A DNA stretch of 64,000 nucleotides from Ischnura elegans (lineage: Eukaryota; Arthropoda; Insecta; Odonata; Coenagrionidae): positions 63,248,472 to 63,312,471 of the forward strand of contig NC_060257.1 in assembly GCF_921293095.1 (NCBI RefSeq). The letters run 5' to 3'. Positions 1-13,170 of this stretch are shown piece after piece; positions within the stretch are counted from its first letter, which is position 1, and every line of letters begins with the position of its first letter. The notes below the pieces were generated by a model. That model was not told where the DNA came from. It saw only the letters and a list, made by a program, of their open reading frames with translations, and made no database searches. Position numbers and translations under genes: made by a program.

Positions 1-2110
1 CAACTCTACCTTGCGGGAATAATTAAAACAATTACGGCGGGTGATAAATTAAAAGGGTATTGACGGCCGCGTTGAAAAATTCACGTATTTTCTCGCAAGA
101 TTGCTTCGGCTCAAAAGTCGGGGCATAAAAGCAGGGAGCCGTGGGTCGATACGATCGGAAATTAAAAGTTGGAAAATGGCCAAGGGGCTGGTTTTTTTCT
201 CTTTATCGGCGCGAAAAAAAAACTTCCGCGGGTTCCAGGTCAATAACCCAGGTAAGAAAACAGTATACCGCGACGGGGCGGGAAGAATTGCATAGGCAGG
301 CAAAAACGTATTAGGGAGATTGGTTTTCAAAATGAATCCGCGCTTAAAAAAAAATAAACGAAAAATGAGGAAATATTTTAAAAGCCCAGTTTTTTACGGT
401 TCCTTTTTAACGACGCAACGTAAAGACCTGCGTGTCCATAGTTCGCTGTCTTACAAGCTGTATTGATTAATTAATTATGAGTAATTAAATGGGTGACTTT
501 CAGGTTCTTCCAGAATTAACTATTCCACACTCCCAGATATAGGTGATTTTTTAATCCACATGACATTCATGGATAAAATCCTCACTTTTTTCTTAAGACC
601 AACTCATCTAACACGTGCTAATATTATTTAAATTGAATCTGAAATAGTAAATTTTAAGAAAATCGTTCTTGCATTCACACATTAACTCGTACGTGTTGAT
701 GTGCCATGTAAACAGGCCTTAAGACACTGGTTTTCACCGATAAATTGAGGACATCTATAAATTCTAAGCGGGACCCAGCAGTCAATGTAAATGTTTTTTT
801 GCGACGAATTGCTTACTCAATGCTTAACCTGTCATCAAATAGTTCCCGGGTGTATGAAGTCCCCTTAAAAAATTAACCTGGGCCTAAAATTGAAAACACG
901 AGCGCAAGAGCCCAGCAATAACCACAGAATCCGACCTGGCTTCTGTGTATCATATTCAATGTATTTGCTTTCGCTCGTTGGAGGAGATTTTTCTCTACGA
1001 CACAACATGGTTTCTCCCTCAGTTGTTGAGATAATAGTTCACGAAATAGTAAAATGGCGCGATTTGGCCAAAATTAAAAGTGCTCCGATCGGTCTAAAAA
1101 TTGGTTTCTCGACGTATCACGTGGTCTAAATTCGAAAAATGACATCTTTTAAAAAATCGATAACTTTTACCTCCAATGGCCTACAAAACTTAGTGGCATA
1201 AAGGCATTTGGCTACACTGTAAGACATAGAAAATTTAGTGTTTAGGCATTTTTTTCGAGAATTACAAATGATTTTAGTTTCCATGACTTTTTTCTCGTAA
1301 CTCGTCACCTTCACCCCAAACATTTGTATGAGGGAGTGAACCAGTCAGTCAGAGGTCGGAAGCGGGTTTTATAGAATAACGATGCTGCAGACATCCATTT
1401 CAACCTTAACAAAGAGCTATATCCTTCCATCCTCTAACGTTTTTTACGGTATTTTCTTCGATGAGTAATAAGCATCAGAATTTTCAGTCGATAACAGCGA
1501 AATCAATCGAACTCTACCAAGTGGTTGGCAATAATTACTGTACTATACACCTTTGTATTCTTTGTCCCTTCTGTTGCAGTACAATCGATATGTAGGAAAT
1601 TAACCAATTATATTATATTCCAGTCATAATTTACAAATATACCTTCCGGTTATACTAGAACAGTTCAGTGACCTGATGCGGCATATCGCCGAGAGAATCG
1701 ATACGAAAATCGATCCTGTCACAGCGGAAGAACGGAGGAAGGCGTGGAGGGCTGGCTGAGAGAGCGAACGGCAAAGAAGCCATTCCCCAGAGAAATTACT
1801 CAAGAGGCGGTCGTAATTTCGAACCACGCTTTGGAACGCGCTGTAACGGCGACGACAAGGGAAGCCCTTGGACGGGAGGGGATGTCGAAAAGACAGTGTG
1901 AAGTGGAAACGGCGGAGATGGATAGCTAAGAGCGCGACTTCGGAAGGCGAGAGAAAAAGATACGGAAGACGGAGAAAGTGAGTGTATGTTACGATCTCCT
2001 TCGCGTAGCGAGGAGAGTCAAGTCGGTGATATAAAGATCAAGGTCGGCGGCGATTGCAATACACTGCATTGTGAGGAATTTTCAGGGAGAAAAATATGAA
2101 ATAAGCAAGT
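1..2110. other. Intergenic sequence, no gene recognised
   Basis: I see no coding region, RNA gene or clear repeat boundary here. The open frames are short, carry no recognisable motif and overlap on both strands. The stretch from about 1660 to 2050 is somewhat richer in G+C and purines, but I could not tie it to a family. Confidence 0.5.
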
Positions 2111-2588
2111 GGACTGCATGGAAGAGACGCCATCCCATCCCATAGAAGGCTGATTTCGGTTGCCACTTCGGTCGTATTTTAATCGACTTTCAAAAATGTC
2201 CTCGGCGCGGTGATAAGTGCAATGCGACCTAGTTTTTTTCCAATATTTTCCAGTATAATGTTAATAGTAATTGATAATTGGTAATTCTTAACAGTTAATA
2301 ATAATTATTAATTGGAATAAATAATAATAACTATAATGCATAATATGTAAATAATAATTATAATGCATAATTGATAGGAATAGCGTTGAACAGCTATGAA
2401 TTTGAGATCATATCATCATACATATAAATATCGGTTAAAACCTCAAATTATACCATGTTTCCACGAGAATCTCGGATCACTTTGTCCGTAAGCGACGCGA
2501 CTGGCGACTTTTGTAAACGCATTTAAATGCACGTTGAATGACATCAAATTAAGAGGCCGACTTGAGGATCCTCATATGCAGTATTCAT
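2111..2588. repeat. Dispersed repeat D, copy 1
   Basis: This block matches 47123-47499 in the same orientation over its length. Shared stretches include GGACTGCATGGA, the segment around GGCTGATTTC(G/T)GTTGCC, GCGGTGAT(A/G)AGT, and CGACGCGA(C/G)TGGCGACTTTTG. Copy 1 is longer because of an AT-rich expansion of TAATAAT-like motifs at about 2265-2380. No TIR, poly-A tail or coding capacity is evident, so the element class is unknown. Confidence 0.75.
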
Positions 2589-3185
2589 GGAAAAATGGAT
2601 AAAGGAGAGAACGAAGGTTTTCGCCATGTGCGATGAAGTTCTTCATTTTCGGTCACAATCGCATCGGTTGCTGTGACAACAGTTGCGCTGGCACTACTGC
2701 CAGCGTCTTCATGTCAAAGATGCCGGTTCACAATTTTCGCCTTCATTATAATCCAGGGCCCCGTAACCGTGGAGGATATTACTCAGGCGAACCAATGGGA
2801 GAGCTGCTTCAACAACTTTCATTTCTATTCTTAACAATTGATGAAATTGGACTATTTTAGACAAGTTTACAATTTAGCTAGTCAAGCTAACTTGAAGTTT
2901 AAAATAATTATAAAATATTAATGTATCGTACGACAGAAAATGTGAAAATAATTAATCGGAAAAGGTTTGCAGTCCCTGTACTCCTTTACAAGTATTGAGA
3001 TCATGGACTGCAAGAGAATGAAAAGGAGGCTACTAGGGTACCGTGCCGATTCAAAAGACACCCTATTGATTCGTATGATTAATAAAACAATAGATACAAT
3101 ACACTGCAATAAATCCCTAATGAAGGTATATAAATATACTGAAACGTTGATAAAAATTTGCATTTAATATTCGATATGATTATTG
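2589..3185. other. Intergenic, with a short conserved hairpin segment
   Basis: No gene is seen. Positions 2672-2708 carry GTGACAACAGTT followed by CGCTGGCACTACTGCCAGCG, which folds as a perfect hairpin with a CTAC loop. The same segment occurs at 30080-30115 next to the TIR of the 30059-30398 element, so this may be a truncated end of that family. Confidence 0.45.
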
Positions 3186-3735
3186 GAGGAGGCGAACGAT
3201 AGCTGAGGTCATTTGCGCCATGAGGGAAGCGTAGGAATGGAAGGGTGGAGAGAACGGCGTCGGTATTAGCCTGCTCTCAACGAAAGGCGTCAAGGGGACC
3301 ACGGCTTAACGTCATATCCGACGGACGGAGTGCTGCGCTTGAAATGTCCTCCACACAACATTGAAGCAGGGATCGGACAGTCTCTGAAAATTCTCCACCA
3401 TTGCCAGGATTTGAACCCCAGCCCACGGGCAGGGATGCCGACTTACAAAAAATATTTGGGGGGCCCAAACCGGGGATCTTGTGCCAGAAAATTTTATGAG
3501 TAGTCAGTTTCAAGTTTTTTAAGCATTTTAGAAGAGTCATATGATCAACATTAGAACCCTGATTACTCGAATCTCGGTATCTGGACACTCCGGGGAAAGT
3601 CGACAAGCCTGGCACATTTTATCCTCACACCCATAACATTTTTGAGGGGGCTCTGGCCTCATCAGGCCCCATGGAGTCGGCACCACTGCTCACAGGGTGG
3701 GAAGCCAACATTCAAGTGACCACACTAACCCGATC
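3186..3735 (-). mobile_element. SINE family A, copy 1 (interrupted)
   Basis: Read on the minus strand, this is a tRNA-derived SINE. It shares more than 200 bp with the copies at 20780-21063 and 15200-15405, including AGCTGAGGTCATTTGCGCCA and GGGTGGAGAG. The minus-strand B-box-like GGTTCAAATCC lies at about 3410. It is split by a hAT-like MITE at 3430-3688. Removing the MITE and one 8-bp duplication restores continuity with the 15.3-kb copy. Confidence 0.75.
3430..3688. mobile_element. hAT-like MITE (family F, copy 1) inside a SINE
   Basis: The 259-bp element starts CAGGGATGCCGACT and ends AGTCGGCACCACTG, giving an imperfect terminal inverted repeat. The flanking 8-mers CCCACGGG (3422-3429) and CTCACAGG (3689-3696) match at 6 of 8 positions, consistent with an old hAT target-site duplication. 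A second copy is at 21570-21939. There is no transposase, so it is non-autonomous. Confidence 0.75.
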
Positions 3736-3837
3736 CGGGTTTGAATTTCTTCTTCAAGACCTATGCTCCAATACGTTGAATTGACCTTTTTTCCAACTTC
3801 CGCGTAAACAGCACATAGAGGTCTTTACAACGGAGGA

Positions 3838-3957
3838 TTAACTAAGCACGGCACAAACATACTTGCCCTGGATAGGGACCACCTACCCAGGCGTGATTCG
3901 AACCCACAACCTAAGGTTTGGCAGGAGAGGAACCCACCGCCACTGAGGCCGGCAAAA
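3838..3957 (-). mobile_element. tRNA-derived SINE fragment
   Basis: The minus strand contains GGTTCGAATC (plus 3895-3904), an RNA polymerase III B box. It is followed by CCTGGGTAGGTGGTCCCTATCCAGGG, which resembles the body of SINE family B. Only the B-box half and part of the body are present. Confidence 0.55.
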
Positions 3958-4082
3958 ATATTACAGGCCGTAGCAATAAAACCTTAATATTATTACAATT
4001 ATTGGGTATTTCCTTCCCTCCACGTCGGCAAGTGTCGTCGCCCTCCGGGTTTTGCAAGGTCCCATTCCCATTCGGTCCTTTC

Positions 4083-4138
4083 TCGTGGTCTAGTGGTAGC
4101 GCGCACATCTTCTGAGCCACAACGGGCCGGGTTGCGCG
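4083..4138 (+). repeat. tRNA-like SINE head, degenerate
   Basis: TCTCGTGGTCTAGTGGTAGC resembles a tRNA 5' half including the A box, and about 25 nt later GGGTTGCGCGAAC is a poor B box. It lacks a complete acceptor stem, so I treat it as a SINE head and not a functional tRNA gene. Confidence 0.4.
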
Positions 4139-4220
4139 AACAACAATTAAGTTTTGTACATATTATAATATTTCCTGGAGTTTAGGTCAATGTATTTTAT
4201 GAAAACAAGTTATAGCCAAC

Positions 4221-4248
4221 GTTTCGATTTATTTTAAATCATCATCAG
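4221..4248 (-). ncRNA. Hammerhead-like catalytic core motif
   Basis: On the minus strand the sequence reads CTGATGA, one unpaired base, GATTT-loop-AAATC, then GAAAC. This is the CUGANGA / stem II / GAAA arrangement of hammerhead ribozymes, which Penelope-like elements are known to carry in their terminal repeats. Stems I and III are not convincing by eye, so activity is unproven. Confidence 0.4.
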
Positions 4249-4260
4249 GGCCATGAAAGG

Positions 4261-7200
4261 ACAAACATGAACAATTTAAAATACAAAGATAACAACGATA
4301 TACAATATTTTTACATAAAAATGTCACGATCGCGTTTTTTTATACAATAATATAATTTTTTTAAATATATATATAATAACAATAGAATACACAAAAAAGT
4401 TTGAGATACCTCTTAATATATTATAATATGTATTAAACAAGGTCAAGATAAGAAGAGAAAAAATTGTGTTTAGTTAATGAGCAGAGCTCTATGCTCCAGG
4501 TTAAAAAACTTTTATGGGAAACTATACCAAAAAAAAGATGAGGATAGAATTACAAAGGAAGGGGGAATCGAGAGGAGGGGAGAAGAAACAAACGCGATAC
4601 GCCAAGCGCCACCACTCGCGGGGTGGACGAACGACGCTGCATTCATGTCGGCATCACGAGATCGGGAAGCCGGAAGGAAAAACGTCAAACGGGGAACAGC
4701 GTGGCATAAATATTTGCCTCCATAAAACGCAAGCCTTAAAATAAATGCCGTCTTGAGGTACTTCAAGGACATAAATCCTTCGCGGGGTAAAATAGGAACT
4801 TACGATACGCCGTGAGATCCTATCTGAACTTCACGAAGCGAGACACACTCGAGTCTGGAATTTGAATAGCCCTCCACAAAGTAGACCAATTTTAGCATCC
4901 GATCAAGAAACTAGCGAAGTGCGCTTCTTTCCGATCCAATCAAAGTTCGGAAACGGTTTAAAATTGACCATCCGTTCATTCTGAAGTGCCATCAGTGACG
5001 GGGAAAAAATTAAAAATATGTACTTATACTAAATCAGAATAAAAAAGTCAATATAATCGGGTGTTTTCCCGGCGTAGGCGTTGGATGAAAAGTTCTCGGG
5101 CTTTCCATCCAAAAAAAGTCAAATTTGCAATTAGATAAATCGATTTCTTTTTTTCTTCCTCTTGACCTTCATTTTAATTTATGTCTCTTCTTTTTAATTT
5201 ACGTACAAATGAATTATTTTTATTTTATGATTGTAAAAAAAACTGTAATAATTTTTCATGCTTCCACGCATCAACTTAATGTAATCATATTCATTCGTAA
5301 CCCCGAAGAAAATATAAAAAATAATATCGAAATTTGGCCAAACATTTTGCACATAATTTTTTTACGTATATTCTGAGAACATCATTTGCAATTAGTTACA
5401 ATTGCAAATATTTCTTTTGAAAACTAATCAGTAGGATAACGAGTACATTTAGTTCTGATTTTTTTCCTTTGCGTTCTCTCAAATCTCACAATCACAAACA
5501 GGGAGTACTGACATACAAACCAGCACATTAATTTTTGTTATGCCACTGCATGAAATAACAATTGAAGCTTTGACATAGGAAAGGTAGTAAGTCACTATAT
5601 GTGAATTTTATAGGAGACGAAAGAAAAAGATCTACTAAAATTGTGAAGTATACATTAGTGTACAAACTTCGTCCATCGTAGCAACTGAAATATTGTACCA
5701 ATTGACTTCCTACCTTATCCATGCCATTGCCACGCGCACGTACTACCTTCTCCACGAAAAACGAAATTTCGTTTTTGTTACGTACTACCTTAGTTAAAAT
5801 GCTTGATTTAGGGATTTTAGGCATATATAAATCTGTTCTGCCAAAATTTTACCCCTGTGAATGAGGTTTATGTAGCTATAACTGCCTTTCGATCAGCGCG
5901 CGTGAAATTCATTTTCACTTTTGGTTGATTAAATGGTTGATAAAATTAACGATAACTCACACGGACTTCGAAGTAGATTTCAAGTAAAAATTACTATCTT
6001 AAAAATGTTTATATTACAATTTAAAATTACCAAAGATGTAAGACTCGTGGGGATATTCTCTGTGACGTTTGCGTAGACATCACGCCGAGTTTTTCACCAA
6101 CAAGCCTTAACTGATCACTAGGATTATATCAAAGAAATTAAGTAGAAAATTATCTCAGCTTCCACTAGATAATTCAACCTTTAAGGATGTAACAGCCTTC
6201 AAAATAAATGAAGATTTTTATTCTTTATGCAGTCATGATTATAGCAATTGAGAAATTTAGAAGAGAGCTAATTCCCCTTACGCCCAGACCGATATGACTA
6301 TTCATTTCCCATATGGTGCAACAAACTATTCCAGCAACAAATCATTTATTTTATAATTAGGATCCTTCATAGGTAGCTAGTTAGCTCTTCCAAGAATCCT
6401 TTCCGCAGCGATAGATGGGACTAAATTCCAGGAAAATCGTCGCGCCTTTTGGAGAAATGGCCAATACCATTATATTATTTTCCTCAAACTGGTATCCACA
6501 GAGGGAACAGTAAGAAAACTCATAAATAAAAGCGTCCATTGAATAGGAAGCGGAACGGTAAAAGGCCGAGAAGGTAAATTTCCGTCAAGAGAAGCCCAAA
6601 TTTGACACTGGATATTCGAAACATCCCTCACCAGATTGTTGAAAATCCTTTAGGAGAATGATAAATCAAATGGTTCAACAGCTTAAAGCATTATTTATAC
6701 TATATGGAAGCCATTTGGGTGCAGTGTCTGGCATTTGTAAATTACCTACGATGTTCGATCGACAATGAGCTTTATTGGGGGAAATATAAGTCCATTATGG
6801 ATACCATTAAAATTAACAGAAAGTGCAGGTGACGAAATTTTCAAAAATTTTGACTAACTTTTCAAAGCGATCTCAATGATAAGTAAGAGGAAAATGCTTA
6901 GATAAACGCTTTAATGTTTTTTCAGTCATCTTCTTCTCATGAAGATTAGGGACGTAGTTACACGAACTAAGTTTTCCTAACTTTCAACCTATGAAGAGTA
7001 TTAAAAAACTTCAATACTAATTAGGATTATACACGTAAGATCGAGTAACAAAAAGGCCATAAATGGGTAGAGAGGAATTGAGTGCGGAAACCCATCCAAA
7101 ATGAAATGAAGAAATATTGAAGGACGAAAAATACATGAGCAACATGGGAGGGAAATAAAATTTTCTTCCAAATGGTTCTAAGATTAAATTCTTTTTGGAT

Positions 7201-8794
7201 ACCACTTTATCACCGTCTTAAATGGTACAATCGACCTGTTTTCCAGCCACCTACTCGAAAACCCACGCAAGAACTTGCACACACCTTTTAAATCTCCTGC
7301 AAGGGAAAATAGTAATTCAAGATTTGATTTCCAGTGCATTAGCTCCGAGAAATTCTCTCTTTGGAAAATTTAACATTTAGCTTGGTAAACATTCATCCAT
7401 AAAAGCAATCTTAGAAACTAGAGCACCGTAACTCTACATGAAAATTCACCTGGGTGTAGGAACTCCGTACGCGTACGCACACACGCTTCAACAGAAGTAT
7501 GTGATCTACATCCGATCAGTTTTGATAAAATCACCGAATCAGTGATCGAAATTAAGGCAAAAATTGAACTTTTGAGTAGGTGCATCTGAGAACCGTTACT
7601 CAAAATCCTTCTACGGGAAATATCTACCATCATTTACAAATATATTCTCTTAAAGAAATTTGACCGGCATCATAGCCGTTCATTAAGCAACACCGCTAAA
7701 TCCTAACGATTGGTCACCATTCACCCAACAAGGTTTTCAAAAGTTGATGGCGGTTTTATGGCCATGATAGATCTATAAGCCAGCTCGAGATCGTTGGCGC
7801 GCGAATGTCTCTCATTTCGGAGGTCAGTTCCCTTCCTTATGAACTACCAGCGGCTAACCACGTAGTTCTGACCACCAAAACCAACTACGATTCATGAGAC
7901 TTTATTTCCATCTCATTAGTTACAGGAACTCCACTCTCTTCGGAAAATGTGACTGTATCTATAACTGTATAATAAATGTATCATGCATTACTTTAACGGA
8001 CTATAAAAATGTTTGCAAGTATTAAGTATTAATCAAATGCGACGGGTTGAATGGGAGGACTTCATAGTGTCATTCTCACTCCAATAAAGCGTTGAATAGG
8101 TATTCCCATGAATAGATATTATTATATCACCAAAATAAAGTCCGCATTCAGCATACGTAACTACTATTGTAAAAAGCTTCCAAAAGATAAAATTCCATGA
8201 ATTCAGGTTTAATGTGCGAGGATTGACAAACAATTTGAAGTTACATCTACATGTATTACCAAGAATTTGTTTGTAAAAAACAAATCTTCTCTATAGCTAA
8301 CGGTGTGCAAAGCAGATTAGGTATTAACTGAAGCCGCGAATTTTAAAGCAGCACTAAGTCCATTCAGCAAAGAGGCGAGACAAACTACTTTTTCGGTACA
8401 GCTTCAAAGTTATGCTCCTAAGTCATCACTACGACTTTTCCCCATGAGTAGATACGTTACTATACACCGTTGTATTTATGGAAAAAATTGATTCATTGGC
8501 TGAAGTAATTGAATATTAGAACTCTGCCGGTTTAGCGGTGGTGAAATACACATTATTTGTCATGGGAAAATATGCATATAAACTCTTCTTTCCAAATTTC
8601 TGTCCCGATGACTGATGTTGTATTAGACTTTCCGGCTTCAACTGTGACCAAGTAACCTGATTATGATGATTATAATGATATCGAATCTCGTGGTACCTTC
8701 TCAAGCAATGAGCTGCGTAAAAGTAATAAGTTATGATTTCATCTATCTCACGCACATGTCCCCACATGTACAGGTAGTCGATCGGCCACTCCGA
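4261..8794. other. 4.5 kb of AT-rich intergenic sequence, no gene recognised
   Basis: No coding region of recognisable family, RNA gene or bounded transposon was found on either strand. The open frames are short and AT-rich and lack conserved motifs. This may be old, unrecognisably diverged repeat DNA. Confidence 0.45.
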
Positions 8795-9008
8795 CCTGTG
8801 ACCGGTGTTGGCAAGTAATCGAGTGGAAGAAATCGGATTACTTGATGCGATTACTTTTTCAGCAATTTGTACTTGTAACGATTCCTTTTTGAGAATTGTA
8901 ATTTACTCCTTAAGATAAAAGAGGAATTTTTACTTTCGTTGTAATCGTTACTTGCTCGTAATCGACGATTACTTAACTGATTTCACTGATTTATATAGGC
9001 CTACAGAT

Positions 9009-9332
9009 CAGTGGCGCAGCGAGGGGGAGTTTTGGGGGATAAACCCCCCCCCCCCCCCCAGAGCTCAGAGAAATTTTTAATTTTAATCAATTTTACTTAA
9101 TTGGATTGATTTACTAATAGAATAGTGTAAGGATGAATAAAATATCCCTAAGAAAGCCGTAAAACTCACCATTTTGAACCATTTATCTTTAGAATACCAC
9201 AATTTATTAATCTTGCACCTACCGCATATCCTGGTGGGTATACTATTCCCCACACACACCCCGGTATTAGTTGCACCTAAACCAGCCTTCCTAGCTGCCA
9301 ACCTCCAGCCTTAATTCCTAGCTGCGCCCCTG
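9009..9332. mobile_element. Nested hAT-like MITE with perfect 8-bp TSD
   Basis: The termini are CAGTGGCGCAGC and GCTGCGCCCCTG (11 of 12 complementary). The flanking 8-mers CTACAGAT at 9001-9008 and 9333-9340 are identical. The element contains a run of C at about 9046-9059. It lies wholly within the larger hAT element and therefore inserted after it. Confidence 0.88.
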
Positions 9333-9574
9333 CTACAGATAATTCCAGTCCCTGAGTACCATGATTTGCTAGTGTAGGTTCAGCCACTGTAATTTTGTAG
9401 CGTACTTATGATGGGGCAAAATATGACACCCCTACTTTTGTTACTCTGTTACAATTGTATATCGCAAGTGAAATTGCAATTAGCAATTTTTATGACTGAA
9501 GTATTCCACATTTTTATTGCAATATTCGACAGCTGCCAGGTGGTCTCTACAGTGGGCGATCTTACAAGAAGCAT

Positions 9575-9691
9575 AGTGCGAAATAAATATCTTAGTAATG
9601 TTCCTCAAACCCTGAGTTTCAACTATACCTGGTCACTATCAAGGTTTAAGTAATTGGAACATCACTAACAATAAGTGATTTATTTCGCACT
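9575..9691. repeat. Imperfect hairpin inside the hAT element
   Basis: AGTGCGAAATAAAT at 9575 pairs with ATTTATTTCGCACT ending at 9691. The similarity continues inward to ATGTTCC / GGAACAT. The arms are about 30-36 bp with a ~50-bp loop. Confidence 0.6.
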
Positions 9692-10238
9692 ATAAATATG
9701 TGGATCCACCAAGCGAAGCGTGAGCACTTGATACATATGCTAACGCTCTGATAGACGCAATCAATCAGTGTGATAATGTAACAGACAAAAGAAGTCTGAG
9801 AAAAATTTCCCTGACTGAGAAATATTTGATATTTTTAAATGGTACCTAGTTGAGTGTCAAAGAGGCAGCCTGATAATGTTTTCAAGAAGTTAAAAATTTA
9901 TAAAATATGTTACATGATCCATTATTTTAATATAAGAGTGCAATGATAAACGGAAATATTGTAAAAAATATACACAATAGCAAATGAAATTTTTACTTTT
10001 ATACTTTATCTCCTACACATAAATTCCATTAATTAATCAGACCGATGAATTTCGGCCGAACGTGGTAGGATTTGTATTGCGTCTTTCAGAAGGTTTAAAG
10101 AAGAGATTGTAATAATAATTTTACTCATAACCTTTAAAAATCAACAATCTGCACTCGTAATTGATTACTTTTTCACAAAGTAACTTTAATTGAACCCAGT
10201 TACTTTTCCTAAATACTTTTACCAACACTGTCTGTGAC

Positions 10239-13170
10239 TCACCTCCGGAATAAGAGCTCCTCATACACCGCACCCTCTGGACGGCATCCACCGCGAACCT
10301 TGACACGAGCAGAGCTGAGTAAGCCGGTAGAGGGAGCGGTTCAGTCGGCAGATGAGAGGATCAGGAGGATGGAGAGAGAGAGAGCGAGCGAGCGGTCCGT
10401 CAATCCTCTTCGATTCGCAGCCAGCACACAACGCACAAAGAAGGTCAAAAAGACGGCGGGATGCAAAGGTTTCTCTGGATGCGGCAAGCTTCCTTCATGC
10501 GAGGAACAACTTCAGGATTCCCCGTCAACTAGAGGGACCCATTTCACCAGGACTATAAAGCCATGTGCCGGCCTCAACAGGACCACTATTCAAAGAGCCG
10601 GCTCCGGTGGTGCGATACGACCTGGACAGGACAAGGAGTACGTAGAGCCTCGTGAATAAAGGGCTTACAACACACTCACACTCAACTTACAAGCACATGC
10701 TCTCGCTCCAGAAGCACAAGGCGGAAAGTAAGTGGTGGAGGGACACGGGCGAGCACTGGGCTAAGTTCACACGACAAGCACGGCTATAGGGATAGGCCGA
10801 CTACTCGGTTCGTATCTCACTTCAAAGGCCTATTTATCCCCCAACCGAGCTGAGGGATAAAGGACAGTTGAGCTGTGCCCGCAATGGCGGTTCCCGCTCA
10901 CGAGTTCTGCCGCGAAAAATCATTCGGAGCTGTGTGAAAAATTCCAAGGGCTAGAGATATTGTGGAGTAAAATGGCACACCCTATTAGACTCGGGGGTCC
11001 GTCCTGTCCTACTCACAAGTCACACTGTGCGGTATACCGCCTTCCCAGCGCTGGTCTGGGGGGTATAAACTTCAAAATCCCGTTGTTAACCTATCGATGA
11101 CGACCTTCCAAATACTCCTCTGTCGTTCGAATGAGACCTTCCGACCACATCCTATCGCGCCGGCACTATCGATCCGGAGCGACGTCAGCGCCGCGCCTCG
11201 GCTCTTCCCTCCACTACCAGCGCGAGGACAGCGCACGCGCCGAAATCAAAATGGCAGTATCAAATCTTACCCCCTCCTTCCACTCCAGTCGTCCGCTGCC
11301 GCTACCCTCTCCCTAGTACCCTTACAACGCTATTAATACCCTCTCCCCCAATCTCCCTCCGAGCCTTCATAAGGTCCCCGAAAACCCCTACTACCTTTTT
11401 CTCCCCTTCTCCAAAAGACCCTAGTCGCGTTCCCTTCTCTCTCATATCCTCCACGCCTGCTTTAGTCTTCAACGCCACCACGGCGTGTGTGTGTGAGTGT
11501 GCGACTACTTCAAATTCCCCTCCACAGAATAATAACTCCTCCTTCCACGGCGAAACCTCTTGTGTAGGGACAACTCCGTTTTGCGGACAGTCTTTCGCTC
11601 CCTAGCAGAGAGACGCGAGTATGTATGGACGCCTGCAATTCTGCCTTGATGGGCATCCCCCCCCCTTTCACTCGTATGCGGAAGTGTCCGAACGAGTAGG
11701 CGTTTATACGAAAAATATAATTTTCTTCAAAATGGAGGGAGTTTTGGGTTTTTTTGAAGTTTGAAATACTTCCTTAAATTTTAAAGCGCAGCGGTAAAGA
11801 CTCCCCAAAATAGTGATAAATATTCGTAATAGCATGTGACTCACGCAACCATCTGAATAAGACTATCCTACATGATATAAGCAAGAATAACGTGTTTCAA
11901 ATACAAAGTTATGAAATATCTTCTCTGATATTCTGTTCTCTGGAAAACCATTCTAGCAACTCACTTCCTCGCTCTGGGATGAACCATTTAAAAACTTCAA
12001 TGCTCGCCAACTCCAATCAAAATACAATCCTTGCCACTGGTAGTCATCATTCCTTTAACTACTGTAAATATTTAAACTACCAATGCATTACGTATATTTA
12101 TGAACCAAAGAATAGCTTTCACAGAGATTAGTAAGATAAGCTTAAGATAGGCGTTAGTAAGATTCGCTTCAGACTCCATAACAGAAGAGTGTTTTGAGTG
12201 ATTTCGTTCACTAATTTTCATTTACTGCCCACAGCGACAGATTGAAAAATACACTAACCCGTATATTTCGGTATTTACGATCCTTCGCGGAATTCACGAG
12301 TTACACGCTGCAGAAAGTCGACAGCTGTAACCCTATTGAATATATACTAGCATCTAAAAATTCTTGCGGAATCGAGTAGAATTATAAGTTTAATGAGTTA
12401 GTGAATTTTTTTGTAGTAGAATTAGCCAATAGTGAAATAACAAGGTTCATTTTTCCTCGAAATTACTTTTAATTCGAGCTTATATTCAATATTAATTCAT
12501 CATCATCAGGATAAATTAACTTTTAAATTAGGCATGGCGATGAAATATATAGACCCAGAAAAGTCCTTTTTAACAGAAAAAATCTCGGCACGCCGAAAAA
12601 GGCCGTGAATTTTCCAAAAATTCTTTTGTAAAACTTTTTTATAGGATTAAATATGAGATAATTTACATTTAAAAGCACAAAATTCCCTGTTTTACAAAAA
12701 GTCGTAAGAATTTTTTTCCAGGCTCTACATATGGCCTGCTCTTTTCGTTTGGATCAGACTTGTGACTGATTATTCTAAATACATTACCACTCGATACCAT
12801 AGTCTTACACGCCTTTTCTTAAACTTGCTTCGTCTGTCTCATTGATGGAATCATGTAAAATCATTTTGAACCCACTTCATATTGACGGATTGGCTTGAAA
12901 TTTTGCTCGTTTTCTTGCATCTCCGGGAGATGAAAGCGTGGGTGTTGATTAGGTTTAAATATCTATATTGCGAGCCAATCCTTTCTCAATTATTGAGCTC
13001 TACTACAATCATTTCTAATAAATCTGATTAGCACACACGCTCTAATCTCCGAGTTATGAAAAGCTTTTTATTTACTTTTTAGTGCATTTTATACTAGTGC
13101 TGTAAAAAGTGTATTTTTATTTTTTATTTTATTTTTTGCTAAATTAGGACTTCTTGTAAAGACACATTAT
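10239..13170. other. Intergenic sequence; one 141-codon frame of unknown nature
   Basis: A plus-strand open frame at 10234-10659 (141 codons) is the longest here. It has no signal peptide, membrane segment or familiar motif and is rich in Arg, Ser and Thr, as expected for GC-rich noncoding DNA with a GAGA-type run near 10372. I would not call it a gene. The minus strand near 12510 shows a weak CTGATGATG motif reminiscent of the hammerhead cores elsewhere in the window. Confidence 0.4.

Larger units (their letters stand above)
8803..10230. mobile_element. Non-autonomous hAT element, 1.43 kb
   Basis: The left end CGGTGTTGGCAAGTAATC and the right end, read in reverse, CAGTGTTGGTAAAAGTA are hAT-type termini. 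The flanks are CCTGTGAC (8795-8802) and TCTGTGAC (10231-10238), an 8-bp target duplication with one mismatch. Subterminal AGTAATCG and GATTACTT motifs recur near both ends. No transposase frame is visible. A second, younger hAT element sits inside at 9009-9332. Confidence 0.8.

Noticed and set aside
10234-10659. 141-codon plus-strand frame
   Set aside because: Composition follows local GC-rich purine runs; no domain, splice context or homology was recognised.
12480-12520. CTGATGATG motif on minus as another hammerhead core
   Set aside because: The expected stem and GAAAC are not at the right spacing.
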